DNA from: Pseudoxanthobacter soli DSM 19599
GTDB taxonomy: Bacteria; Pseudomonadota; Alphaproteobacteria; Rhizobiales; Segnochrobactraceae
DNA length: 60,554 nt
Assembly: GCA_945898215.1 (NCBI GenBank)
Contig: CAMDHY010000013.1
Location: 1-60,554, forward strand
Direction: 5' to 3'
Shown: piece after piece, positions 33,422 through 43,966 of the stretch
Numbering within the stretch: the first letter of the stretch is position 1
How the letters are laid out: each line of letters begins with the position of its first letter
The notes under the pieces: model-generated
Seen by the model: only the letters and a program-made list of their open reading frames with translations
The model's database searches: none
Told to the model about the DNA's origin: nothing
Program-made: the position numbers and the translations under genes

Positions 33422-34585
33422 ATGCCCCGTCTCGCCATCGACACCGACTACCTCACCGCCACGCTGAAGGCGCTGCTCGCGATCCCGAGCCCGAGCGGCT
33501 ACAACGACACCATCGTGCGCTCCTGCGGCGCCGAGCTCCGCCGCCTCGGCGTCGAGACCGAGACGACCCGGCGCGGCGCCATCCGCGCCAAGCTGCCGGG
33601 GCAGTCGGCGCAGCCGGCGCGCGCCGTGATCGCCCACCTCGACACGCTGGGCGCCCAGGTGAAGCAGCTGAAGGACAACGGCCGGCTGGAGCTGGTGCCG
33701 ATCGGCCACTGGTCGGCGCGCTTCGCGGAAGGCGCGCGCGTCACCGTGTTCACCGAGCGCGGCGGCTATCGCGGCACCATCCTGCTCTTGAAGGCGTCCG
33801 GCCACACCTACGGCGACGCTGTCGATACCGCCCCGATCGGCTGGGAGCACGTGGAGCTGCGCGTCGACGCCATCGCCCGCGACCGCGGCGACCTCCGCCA
33901 TCTCGGCTTCGACGTCGGCGACATCGTCGCAATCGACCCGCAGCCGGAGTTCCTCGACAACGGCTACATCGTCTCCCGCCATCTCGACGACAAGGCGGGC
34001 GTCGCCATTCTGCTCGCGGCGCTGGAGGCGCTGATCCGCGAGGGCTCGCCGCTGCCCGTCGACACCTTCTGGCTGTTCTCGGTCGCCGAGGAGGTGGGGG
34101 TCGGCGCGGCGTCCGTGCTGACGCAGAACATCGCCTCGATGCTGACGGTCGACGACGGCACGTCGGCGCCCGGCCAGTCGAGTTCGGAGTTCGGCGTGAC
34201 GATCGCCATGGCCGACCAGACCGGGCCGTTCGACTGGCACCTGACGAAGCGGATGGTGGAGCTCTGCCGCGAGCACGACATCCGCTACCAGAAGGACGTC
34301 TTCCGCTACTACCGCTCCGACTGCGCCTCGGCGATCGAGGCGGGCGAGGACGTGCGCACGGCGCTGGTCACCTCCGGCGTCGACGCCTCGCACGGCTACG
34401 AGCGCATCCACCTCAACGCGCTGCGCTCCATCGCCGAGTTCGTCACCGCCTATGCGACGAGCGACGTCGCGTTCTGGCGCGACGCCGAGCCCGTCGCGCC
34501 CCTCCTCGGCTTCCCCAAGCAGCCGATGAGGCCGGCGGAGTTGGTCGAGGTGGCGGACGTGGAGGTGGCGGAGGCAAAGGGGTAG
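33422..34585 (+). CDS. M42-family peptidase of the NAGGN osmoprotectant cluster
   Basis: This 387-residue metallopeptidase has the M42/M28 metal-binding residues: His in IAHLDTLG, Asp in SRHLDDKAG, the Glu pair in SVAEEVGVG, Asp in LTVDDGT and the C-terminal His in SHGYERIH. The ATG at 33422 lies 7 bases after the ngg stop and starts MPRLAIDTDYL. It belongs to the third family of the trio cluster (amidotransferase, synthetase, M42 peptidase) that makes or recycles N-acetylglutaminylglutamine amide under osmotic stress. It is apparently intact although its two partners upstream are broken, so it may have another job or be about to decay. Confidence 0.85.
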   Translation: MPRLAIDTDYLTATLKALLAIPSPSGYNDTIVRSCGAELRRLGVETETTRRGAIRAKLPGQSAQPARAVIAHLDTLGAQVKQLKDNGRLELVPIGHWSARFAEGARVTVFTERGGYRGTILLLKASGHTYGDAVDTAPIGWEHVELRVDAIARDRGDLRHLGFDVGDIVAIDPQPEFLDNGYIVSRHLDDKAGVAILLAALEALIREGSPLPVDTFWLFSVAEEVGVGAASVLTQNIASMLTVDDGTSAPGQSSSEFGVTIAMADQTGPFDWHLTKRMVELCREHDIRYQKDVFRYYRSDCASAIEAGEDVRTALVTSGVDASHGYERIHLNALRSIAEFVTAYATSDVAFWRDAEPVAPLLGFPKQPMRPAELVEVADVEVAEAKG

Positions 34586-34617
34586 GCGCGGCGGGAGGCA
34601 TCGCCACGGCTCGCCGC

Positions 34618-34839
34618 TCAACCGAGGAAGCGTCCGCCCCCGTATTCCTCGGTCGGTCCCCGGATGAGGTCAGACTCGACTTCCGTAAGACGGTCCCTGT
34701 CGACAAAGCGCCCATAGCGCTCGTAAAGCGAGAACGCTTCCTCCCGCCCGATGGCGCGGGAGGGATCGTCGTTCCAAACGAGGCCCGCAAGCTGCGGAAA
34801 CTCCGCCGGAACGACCATCGGGGGCAACGTCGCGTTCAT
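34618..34839 (-). CDS. Small conserved hypothetical protein next to gyrB
   Basis: This 73-residue protein has the pattern FPQLAGLVWNDDPSRAI, EEAFSLYERYGRFVD, LTEVESDLIRGPTEEYG and a short GRFL end. I recall similar small proteins in many proteobacteria, so I treat it as real. The ATG at 34839 (MNATLPP) is chosen over an in-frame start at 34875 that would nearly touch gyrB. It has no signal peptide or membrane segment. It lies 43 bases downstream of gyrB on the same strand and convergent with the M42 peptidase gene. Function is unknown. Confidence 0.55.
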   Translation of the reverse strand: MNATLPPMVVPAEFPQLAGLVWNDDPSRAIGREEAFSLYERYGRFVDRDRLTEVESDLIRGPTEEYGGGRFLG

Positions 34840-34882
34840 CACCGAAAGATAGTGACGCCGCCGGCGTCCGTCCACGCCGGTC

Positions 34883-37390
<2,508 letters not shown>

Positions 37391-37572
37391 CTCGCGCCGG
37401 GCCAGGGCCGAAATCTCTTTTCCGGTCAGAGCCTTGTGCGTCCAGCACGACGCCCTTGCGGGGGTCGATTCGAAGGCTCTGCGCGCATCCCGCCGGCTGG
37501 CTCGAGGCCGATGTCGGCAAAACGTCTCCGGACCGGCTTGGCGGACGCGCCCGACGGCCCCGACCGCTTCCG

Positions 37573-39165
37573 TCATCTGGCCCGTTTGCCGGAGAACTCG
37601 CCATAGAGCGTGGCGCGCTCGCTGGTGCGGCGGGAGCGGCGGCTGTCCTTGACATTGCCCCACACCTTGTCGCCGGCGAAGTTGATGTGGGCCTCGAAAT
37701 TGTCCGGGCCGCCCCACTTGGCGTTGGAGAATTTCCAGTAGGCGTAGCCACCGTCGAGCCGGGCGCCACCGGCGGGCGTGAACGGCCCCTCGACGTAGTT
37801 GCGGCTGAGGCAGTCCTGGGTCTGGAAGACCTGGAGCTTCCAGTTCGACAGGCCCGCCCACGCGTACCAGCCCTTCATGTAGTTCGCGAACTGCACGGTG
37901 GCGTTCGCCTCGGCATAGGGAGACCAGCAGGCCGGCCACTGATAGCTGCCGGTCATCTTCACCGGCGCCTGATAGACGTCCCAGCAGGGCAGCTCGAGCT
38001 TGCCCTCGAAGGCATCGCTGTCGGGGCCATACTTCTTCGGCTCGGTGGAGCTCACCCAGGCGTAACCGTAGGGGCTGAGGAAGCGCGCGCTAAAGCTCAC
38101 CTCGAACGGCTTGTCGAAGAGATTCGGCTGCTCCTCCACGGCGATCGGCTTGAACCCCGCGGCGTCCTTGACGGCCGGGCAGAGCGCGTCGCGGAACGGC
38201 GCCAGGATGCGCCGGCAGGCGATCGTCGCCGCCTGTTCACCGCCGAGCGCCGTGCACACGTCGCGCGACTTGGCGCGACCCGCGACGGCGCAGGCGGTTT
38301 CGGCGGCCGTTCCGACGGCGGCAGCCACCTTGACGGGATCGCGCCGCACGGTCGCGAGCTTGCCCGTATCGATCGTCGCACCGAAGATCGTGCCGACGCG
38401 CTTCTCCAGCGGAAACCAGGCGGCGACGCGGCCGTCCGGTTTGTGCTTCGGGTTGATCTCGATCCAGGCATCAACGAGGCGCTGCGAGGTCGGCCAGTGC
38501 TTGCACGCCTTGATCGAGAGCTTGATCTTGCGCTTGTCGGGCGCGGCGGCGGGCGACGGGGTCGTTCCCACGACCGAGCCGGTTGATGCGAGTGCAGTGT
38601 CGTCGGCTTCCGGCAGATCGACGATCCGGCGGTCGCGGGCGTAGCCGTAGTTGAACGAGACCGTGAGCGTGCGCCGGCTGCCGTTGCGGCCGAAGGAGAC
38701 GAACTCGCCGCGGTCGTCGACGATCGCCTTGAGCTTGCCGTCGGCGAGTTCCGCCGTGGCGCGGCCCTCGGGGAAGACCGCCGTCAGGCGCTCGACCAGA
38801 CCACTGGCGAAGCCCGGTCCCGGCATCCAGGCGGTGGCGAAGCTCTTGGCGTCGAGGGGAATGGTGGCCAGCGTCGCCGAGGTGCCGCGCGCATAGGCGC
38901 CGACCCGCAGCGGCACCCGCGCCGCCGGGGAGGCAACCTCGGCCGCGGTCGCGAGCACGCGCGACGACCGGTCGTCGAAGGCCGGCAGTTGGTGCGGATC
39001 GACGCTGACGCCGAGCGAGCGGAAGTGCGCCGCCACGTCGGGCGGCAGAACCGCGGCCGGCGCGGCGCCGTCGGCGGCGGCAGGCAGCGCACCGAGGGCG
39101 AGCGGGAGTGCGAGCGTGGCCGCCGCGGCGATCCAACCGACGATGCGTTTCTCGAGACGGTTCAC
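37573..39165 (-). CDS. Secreted protein of unknown function, 530 residues
   Basis: I do not recognise this protein. The GTG at 39165 is chosen because it starts a good signal peptide (RLEKRIVGWIAAAATLALPLALG, cleavage near AAADG) and AGAGGG lies 5 bases upstream; an ATG-started frame to 39318 adds an arginine-rich stretch. After a proline-rich linker at about residues 200-215, a middle section has four cysteines in CAVAG, VCTAL, IACRR and ALCPA. The last 150 residues are rich in Trp, Tyr and Cys (PCWDVYQ, QWPACWSPY, DGGYAYWKFSNAKWGG), suggesting a beta-rich disulfide-bonded domain. It is probably periplasmic or exported. Confidence 0.6.
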   Translation of the reverse strand: MNRLEKRIVGWIAAAATLALPLALGALPAAADGAAPAAVLPPDVAAHFRSLGVSVDPHQLPAFDDRSSRVLATAAEVASPAARVPLRVGAYARGTSATLATIPLDAKSFATAWMPGPGFASGLVERLTAVFPEGRATAELADGKLKAIVDDRGEFVSFGRNGSRRTLTVSFNYGYARDRRIVDLPEADDTALASTGSVVGTTPSPAAAPDKRKIKLSIKACKHWPTSQRLVDAWIEINPKHKPDGRVAAWFPLEKRVGTIFGATIDTGKLATVRRDPVKVAAAVGTAAETACAVAGRAKSRDVCTALGGEQAATIACRRILAPFRDALCPAVKDAAGFKPIAVEEQPNLFDKPFEVSFSARFLSPYGYAWVSSTEPKKYGPDSDAFEGKLELPCWDVYQAPVKMTGSYQWPACWSPYAEANATVQFANYMKGWYAWAGLSNWKLQVFQTQDCLSRNYVEGPFTPAGGARLDGGYAYWKFSNAKWGGPDNFEAHINFAGDKVWGNVKDSRRSRRTSERATLYGEFSGKRAR

Positions 39166-39303
39166 GACCGCCCTCTTCTGATGAGGATCGATGCCCGGAC
39201 CGGGCAGGCGGCGAATCCGCGCCGCCCGCTCCATGGCGCGGGTTCTGCGTAAAGATTGCGTTTCCAGTAAGGCGTTTGCTGGAGGCGGACGGCGTCGGAC
39301 GAC

Positions 39304-39352
39304 TTGCCGAACGTCCATTTGATAATGTAATATGGCGCTTCAATTCGCTGAA
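39304..39352 (+). promoter_or_regulatory. Probable promoter and operator of the TetR-Rieske gene
   Basis: TTGCCG (39304-39309) and TAATAT (39328-39333) are 18 bases apart in an unusually AT-rich patch. Just after the expected transcription start is the inverted repeat TTCA-ATTCGC-TGAA (39339-39352), ending 5 bases before the ATG at 39358. Its TTCA/TGAA half sites resemble those of the operators at 49742. Autoregulation by the encoded TetR domain is an inference. Confidence 0.45.
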
Positions 39353-39357
39353 CGACC

Positions 39358-41214
39358 ATGCAGGAGCGCCCGATGCTCGACCGCCCCACCCGCTCCCGCC
39401 TGCCCCAGGACCTCCGCCGTGATCAGCTCGTCGAGGCCGCCGTCTCGGCGATCGCCGAGCACGGCCTGTCGAACGTCACCCTCGACAAGGTGGCCCGGCT
39501 CGCCGGCCTCACCGCCGGCATGGTGAACTTCCATTTTCAGTCAAAGCAGGACCTCCTGCACGAGACGCTCCGGCGTATCGCCGGCGAGTACCAGGCGGCC
39601 TGCGAGGCGGGCGTCGCCGCGGCCGACGGCGACCCGGCGGCGGGCCTGATGGCGCTGGTGACGGCGAGCTTCGACCGCCGCATTGCCAGCCCCGAGAAGC
39701 TCGCGGTCTGGTACGCGTTCTGGGGCGAGAGCCGCTCACGCGCCGATTACCTGGCGATCTGCGGCGCCTCCGACCGCGCGGTCTACGAGGCGACCTACGG
39801 CATGCTGGCCGAACTCGCCCGGCTCGGCGCGGCCCGCATCGACGTGCGTGCCGCGGCGCTCGGCCTCTGCGGCCTCATCGACTCGCTGTCGCAGGAGGCG
39901 CTGATCCAGGGCGCCGACTTCGACCACACCGACGCGGTCGAGACCTGCCGCCGCTACCTGCAGAACCTGATGCCGGACGCTTTCGGGTCACGCGGAGAGG
40001 TGGCTCCGGCGAGCCCGGGCGGGAAGATCCCCGCCCCGGGTTCGTCGGAGGACTGCTCCGTGCCCGACGAGGCGCTGCCGCTGACACTGCCGTCGTGGAC
40101 CTACCGCGACGCCGACTTCACGGCGCGCGAGGTCGAGACCATCCACAAGCCGGCCTGGCAGCTTGTCGGCCACGTCAGCGAGCTCAAGGCCGCCGGCGAC
40201 TACGTGACGCTCGACATCCTCGGCAAGCGCGTCTTCGCGGTGCGCGGCGACGACGGCGAGATCCGCGCCTTCCACAACGTCTGCCGCCACCGGGCGCACG
40301 CCGTCGTCAACGGCCACGCCGGCAACTGCGCCGGCCTCATCCGGTGCCCGTACCACGCCTGGACCTACGACACCCGCGGCGTGCTGAAGGGCATCGCCGC
40401 CTCCCGCACCTTCCCGAGGCTCGACAAGGACAATCTCGGCCTGTTCCCGGTCGAGAGCGAGGTGTTTCTCGGCTTCGTCTTCGTCCGCCTCGCCCCCGGC
40501 GGCCCGTCGGTGGCCGAGCGCTACGCGCCCTACCGGGCGGAGCTCGAGGCACACCGGTTGGAGGAACTCGAGCCGATCGCCCCCTACTGGCAGGGCGAGA
40601 TCGCCGCCGACTGGAAGAACGTCTGGGACAACTACCTCGAGGACTACCACTTCCCGACCGGCCATCCGGGCCTGTCCGGGCTGATGCAGAAGGACTACGA
40701 GCGCCAGCCGGACGGCACGACGCGCACGATCCGCCTCGCCCACGAGATGCGTGACAACCCCGTCGGCGGCTGGGCGACGCGCGCCTATGCGAGCCTCCTG
40801 CCGCGGGTCTCGGACCACCTGCCGGAGGAGTTGCGCAAGCGCTGGTCGTACTTGTTCCTCTATCCGGCGGTGTCGCTCGAGCTCTATCCGGACCTCGTCG
40901 ACTTCTTCCACATCGTGCCGCTCGGGCCCGGCCGCTCGATGCTGCGCTGGCGGGCCTATGGCCGTCCGGACGCGCGCCCGGCGGCGAAGGCGGTGCGGTG
41001 GCTCAACCAGCGCATCAACTACAAGGTCCACCACGAGGACGGCGCCCTCACCGAATCGGTGCAGCGCAATCTCGAGGCCGGCACCTACCAGCGCGGCGTG
41101 TTGTCGGAGATGGAAGTTAACGTGCAGGCGCTGCACGACTGGGTTCGCGCCGACCTGCCCGAGGCGGATCTCGCCGAACCGCCCGTCGCGTCACCGCGCC
41201 CCCGGGCGGCATGA
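39358..41214 (+). CDS. In-frame fusion: TetR/BetI-like regulator plus Rieske oxygenase alpha subunit
   Basis: This 618-residue frame joins two proteins. Residues 14-210 form a TetR regulator of the BetI type: helix-turn-helix LDKVARLAGLTAGMVNFHF, then the AVWYAFWGESRSR segment typical of BetI. Residues 235-618 form a complete Rieske non-haem iron oxygenase: cluster ligands CRH and CPYH (CRHRAHAVV...RCPYHAW) and the iron site DNYLEDYHFPTGHPG. They are joined by a Gly/Pro/Ser-rich linker, with no stop between. An in-frame GTG at 40060, with GGAGGA 7 bases upstream, could give a separate 384-residue oxygenase, the normal family length. Related oxygenases demethylate betaines, carnitine or similar amines. 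No reductase partner is encoded in the window. Confidence 0.85.
   Translation: MQERPMLDRPTRSRLPQDLRRDQLVEAAVSAIAEHGLSNVTLDKVARLAGLTAGMVNFHFQSKQDLLHETLRRIAGEYQAACEAGVAAADGDPAAGLMALVTASFDRRIASPEKLAVWYAFWGESRSRADYLAICGASDRAVYEATYGMLAELARLGAARIDVRAAALGLCGLIDSLSQEALIQGADFDHTDAVETCRRYLQNLMPDAFGSRGEVAPASPGGKIPAPGSSEDCSVPDEALPLTLPSWTYRDADFTAREVETIHKPAWQLVGHVSELKAAGDYVTLDILGKRVFAVRGDDGEIRAFHNVCRHRAHAVVNGHAGNCAGLIRCPYHAWTYDTRGVLKGIAASRTFPRLDKDNLGLFPVESEVFLGFVFVRLAPGGPSVAERYAPYRAELEAHRLEELEPIAPYWQGEIAADWKNVWDNYLEDYHFPTGHPGLSGLMQKDYERQPDGTTRTIRLAHEMRDNPVGGWATRAYASLLPRVSDHLPEELRKRWSYLFLYPAVSLELYPDLVDFFHIVPLGPGRSMLRWRAYGRPDARPAAKAVRWLNQRINYKVHHEDGALTESVQRNLEAGTYQRGVLSEMEVNVQALHDWVRADLPEADLAEPPVASPRPRAA
40047..40062 (+). 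promoter_or_regulatory. Internal ribosome site and GTG start of the Rieske oxygenase
   Basis: GGAGGA, a 7-base spacer and GTG occur in frame inside the fused gene, at the exact point where the oxygenase homology starts (VPDEALPLTLPSW). This suggests that two separate genes lost the stop between them, or that two products are made from one frame. Confidence 0.6.
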
Positions 41215-41216
41215 AG

Positions 41217-41258
41217 CCGGAGGCGGGAGAGGCGGCTCGCCGCTCCCCCGCCCTCCGG
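41217..41258. terminator. Hairpin between convergent genes
   Basis: The arms CCGGAGGCGGGAGAGGCG and CGCTCCCCCGCCCTCCGG pair with one bulge around a 6-base loop. It lies between the stop of the fused Rieske gene and the stop of the convergent small-protein gene. There is no T-tract, so termination is plausible only. Confidence 0.4.
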
Positions 41259-41271
41259 AGCAAAGGCCGAC

Positions 41272-41502
41272 TTACTTGCTCGCCTCGACGGCGGCGAGCG
41301 CGTCGACGCAGGCCTGGCTGATCTTGTCCTTGTTGGCGAGCAGGCACGCCATCATGCCGGTGCGCGGCGTGCCGGCGCACACGGACATGGCGTCGGCACG
41401 GCAGGCCTGGCGGGCGGCGTCGATGGCGGCTTGGCTCTGCGCAAGCGCCGGAGCGACGGTGAGGGCGCTGACGGCAAGCGCGATGGCAACGATCGTCTTC
41501 AT
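41272..41502 (-). CDS. Small secreted cysteine-rich-repeat protein
   Basis: This 76-residue protein has a signal peptide ending APALAQ at about residue 22. The mature part has Cys in ARQACRADAMSVCAG, MMACLLANK and SQACVDAL, the layout of the cysteine-rich repeat seen in small periplasmic proteobacterial proteins. It should be exported and disulfide bonded. It follows the sigma factor / Spy-like group on the same strand after a 60-base gap and may be cotranscribed with it. Function is unknown. Confidence 0.7.
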   Translation of the reverse strand: MKTIVAIALAVSALTVAPALAQSQAAIDAARQACRADAMSVCAGTPRTGMMACLLANKDKISQACVDALAAVEASK

Positions 41503-41562
41503 TCTGGTTCTCCTAGGGGAAATCCCGCTGGCCTTACGGTGTAGAGGGCTTGGACCCTTCTC

Positions 41563-42015
41563 TCAACGGGCCTGAAATTCCTGCATGAGGGCGCGGCGTC
41601 GCTCCGCAGGGATCGCCTCGACGGTCTGCAACACAGCGTCGACGACGAGGTCGAAGGAGCGACTGCGCCAGGTGCGCACGTCGTACAAGGCGGCCCGGAT
41701 TGCGGCGGGGTCGAGTTCGGGCGCTTGCAAAAGCTCGATCACCCGGGCGCGTGCCGCCTGCACGCCGGCCTCGTTGTGGGCGAGGTCCGCCTGGCGGTCG
41801 GCGAAGGCGCGCTCGGCGATGACGCGGTCCTCGGGATCGAGGAAGGACGCCGCCCGCGGTAGGATGCGCATCGGGCTCGTCGCATCGACGAGCGGCAGGT
41901 CGAGGCGCCAGGACAGCGTGACCGCATAGCTCGCGAGCAGCACGTTGGCCGACAGCGAGGCGATCAGAAGCGGCCAGAGCCAGCGGGAGCGACGTCGTGG
42001 TTCCGTCGACGTCAT
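41563..42015 (-). CDS. Periplasmic heavy-metal sensor / Spy-CpxP-like protein
   Basis: This 150-residue protein has an N-terminal membrane segment (WLWPLLIASLSANVLLASYAV, about residues 12-32) and then a helical domain. That domain has AERAFADRQADLAHNEAGVQAARARV and a C-terminal IPAERRRALMQEF, as in Spy-like stress proteins often called periplasmic heavy-metal sensors. The ATG at 42015 overlaps the preceding stop as ATGA, making it the third gene of an ECF sigma factor operon. It probably acts at the periplasmic face of the inner membrane in envelope stress; no metal-binding residues are evident. Confidence 0.7.
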   Translation of the reverse strand: MTSTEPRRRSRWLWPLLIASLSANVLLASYAVTLSWRLDLPLVDATSPMRILPRAASFLDPEDRVIAERAFADRQADLAHNEAGVQAARARVIELLQAPELDPAAIRAALYDVRTWRSRSFDLVVDAVLQTVEAIPAERRRALMQEFQAR

Positions 42016-42449
42016 TGGCTCACCCACGGGCTGACGGCAGCGCCGTCGATCAGGAGCGCGGTCGGGTACTCCGCGCCGGTCATCGGCGGCGTCACCGGCT
42101 GCGCCAGACCGAGACCGAGACCGATCACCGCCGCGGAGGCGAGGCTCGTCACCGGCATCAGCCAGGTCCGCCAGCGGCTGCGTACCGTCCGCTCTGCCGT
42201 TTCCGCCGCCAGTGCGGTGGCGACGCGGCCGACGAGCGCGTCGCTGCGCGCCGGTGCCACCACCGGACGGGCCGACGCGATGGCGCGATCGAGCCGACCG
42301 GCGTCGACGAGCAAGGCCGCCGCCGACGGCGACACCGCCGCCAGCGCCTCGGCGCACTCCTGCACGCCGGCCGGCCAGCGGGTGATGTCGGCACCCCAGG
42401 CGGCAGCGAGCGCTCCGAATTCCTCGACCGTCATCGGCGCATCCGTCAT
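42012..42449 (-). CDS. Small single-pass membrane protein, probable anti-sigma factor
   Basis: This 145-residue protein has a soluble N-terminal part (VEEFGALAAAWGADITRWPAG) and one membrane segment at about residues 97-117 (TSLASAAVIGLGLGLA). Its place, overlapped by four bases at both ends (ATGA) with an ECF sigma factor gene and a Spy-like gene, is that of a membrane anti-sigma factor. It lacks the HxxxCxxC motif of zinc anti-sigma factors. The role is inferred from position and topology. Confidence 0.55.
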   Translation of the reverse strand: MTDAPMTVEEFGALAAAWGADITRWPAGVQECAEALAAVSPSAAALLVDAGRLDRAIASARPVVAPARSDALVGRVATALAAETAERTVRSRWRTWLMPVTSLASAAVIGLGLGLAQPVTPPMTGAEYPTALLIDGAAVSPWVSQ

Positions 42450-43009
42450 GGCCTCCTCCGCGTCGCGGCGTTCGCCGCCACCCGCTCGCGGATGGCGATA
42501 CGGGCCCGGGTAAGGAGCGACCCGAACGCCTTTTCGCCGAGATTCAAGGCAGCAGCCGCCTCGCGGCCGCTAAACTCTTCGAAATGGAAAAGCACGAGGG
42601 CGGCCCGCTGCCGCTCCGGCAGTTCGGCGAGGGCGGCATCCACGGCGGCGCGTTCCTCGGCGGCGGCGAGATCGTCGTCGGCGCGCGGCGCCGGGTCGGC
42701 GATGTCGAGATCGGGATCGAGCGGCTCGGTGCGGCGCATGCGCAGGCGGTCGATCGACAGGTTGGCGACGATCTGGCCGAGCCAGCCGGAGAACCGCCCG
42801 CGCGTCACGTCGAAACTCGCGGCCTGGCGCCAGACACGCAGGAACGCGTCCTGCGCGACATCGTCGGCGTCGGCCCGGTTGCGCGTGATTCCCTCTGCCA
42901 TGCGCACGGTGCGCGGCATGTGACGTTGCATCAGGACTCTCAGCGCACGACTGTCCCCACCGGCGATCCGCTCCATCAGGTCCTCGTCGCTCTCCTCCTG
43001 AACGCCCAT
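42446..43009 (-). CDS. ECF-type RNA polymerase sigma factor
   Basis: This 187-residue sigma factor has region 2 (DADDVAQDAFLRVWRQAASFD, with the typical -10-binding helix before it) and region 4 (LPERQRAALVLFHFEEFSGREAAAALN plus SLLTRARIAIRE). No sigma 1.1 or 3 region is present, as expected for ECF factors. It is first in a three-gene ATGA-coupled operon with a predicted anti-sigma factor and a Spy-like protein, which points to an envelope or metal stress response. The operon sits between the Rieske gene and the second polyamine-type transport genes. Confidence 0.9.
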   Translation of the reverse strand: MGVQEESDEDLMERIAGGDSRALRVLMQRHMPRTVRMAEGITRNRADADDVAQDAFLRVWRQAASFDVTRGRFSGWLGQIVANLSIDRLRMRRTEPLDPDLDIADPAPRADDDLAAAEERAAVDAALAELPERQRAALVLFHFEEFSGREAAAALNLGEKAFGSLLTRARIAIRERVAANAATRRRP

Positions 43010-43132
43010 CGAAACACTGCACCCCAGACCGGCGTTCCGGGGCGCGGATCGCCGCCCGGAGGACCGAGCATCGACTGAAATACGATTCTGATCACCAAAT
43101 CCTTCTCGACCGGTGAGACCGATGCCGCCGGC

Positions 43133-43966
43133 TCAGCCGCCCGAGCGGCTGCCCTCGGCGAGACGGCGGTGCTGCACGCGGTTCGACACCACCGTGCCGA
43201 TCACCACCACGGTGGTGACGGCGACGATGATGATGGTGGCGAGCGCGTTGATGTCCGGGGTCAGTCCGAGGCGCACCTTCGAGAAGATCAGCATGGGCAG
43301 CGTCGTCGCCCCCGGCCCCGAGGTGAAGGTGGAGATGACGAGGTCGTCGAGCGACAGCGTGAAGGCGAGCAGCCAACCGGATACCATCGCCGGCGCGAGC
43401 AGCGGCAGGGTGATGTCGACCAGCACCTGCGACGGCCGCGAACCGAGGTCCATCGCCGCCTCCTCCAGCGACACGTCGACCTGGGCGAGGCGCGACTGGA
43501 TGACGACGGCGACATAGGCCATCGAGAAGGTGATGTGGGCGATGGTGATCGTCATCATGCCGCGCCCGGCCGGCCAGCCGAAGGCGCCTTCCATGGCGAC
43601 GAACAGCAGCAGCAGCGACAGCCCGGTGATCACCTCCGGCATGACGAGCGGCGCCGTCACCATGCCGGAGAACAGGAGCCGCCCGCGGAAGCGGCCGAAG
43701 CGGGCGAGGGCGATGCCCGCCATGGTGCCGAGCGCGGTCGCGACGGTCGCCGACACGGCGGCGATCTGCAGCGACAGCAGCGCCGCGTCGATCACCATCT
43801 TGTTGGCGAAGAGCTCGCCGTACCACTTCGTCGAGAAGCCGCCCCAGACGGTGGCGAGCCGCGAGGCGTTGAAGGAATAGGCCATCATCAGGAGGATGGG
43901 GCCGTAGAGGAAGACGAAGCCCGCCACCAGCCAGACGGTCAGGAAGGTGGAGCGGCCGTGCCTCAC
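43133..43966 (-). CDS. Polyamine-type ABC transporter permease (PotI/PotC-like)
   Basis: This 277-residue inner-membrane protein has about six hydrophobic segments, the first at residues 8-29. The EAA loop is SLEEAAMDLGSRPSQVLVDITLP and the ending is LSLDDLVISTFTSGPG, both typical of PotC/PotI. The GTG at 43966 overlaps the stop of the partner permease as GTGA, which fixes the start. It is the last gene of a four-gene transport operon (binding protein, ATPase, two permeases) read on the minus strand. Confidence 0.88.
   Translation of the reverse strand: MRHGRSTFLTVWLVAGFVFLYGPILLMMAYSFNASRLATVWGGFSTKWYGELFANKMVIDAALLSLQIAAVSATVATALGTMAGIALARFGRFRGRLLFSGMVTAPLVMPEVITGLSLLLLFVAMEGAFGWPAGRGMMTITIAHITFSMAYVAVVIQSRLAQVDVSLEEAAMDLGSRPSQVLVDITLPLLAPAMVSGWLLAFTLSLDDLVISTFTSGPGATTLPMLIFSKVRLGLTPDINALATIIIVAVTTVVVIGTVVSNRVQHRRLAEGSRSGG

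Noticed and set aside
32431-33467. C-terminal 345 residues of the long asnO frame as a new protein domain
   Set aside because: They are the ngg coding sequence read in the wrong frame; no stop occurs only because the DNA is so GC-rich.
43021-43060. ECF-type autoregulatory promoter (GGAAC on the minus strand at 43034-43038)
   Set aside because: The -35-like GGAAC is present, but no convincing -10 element lies at the right spacing, and GGAAC is common in this DNA.
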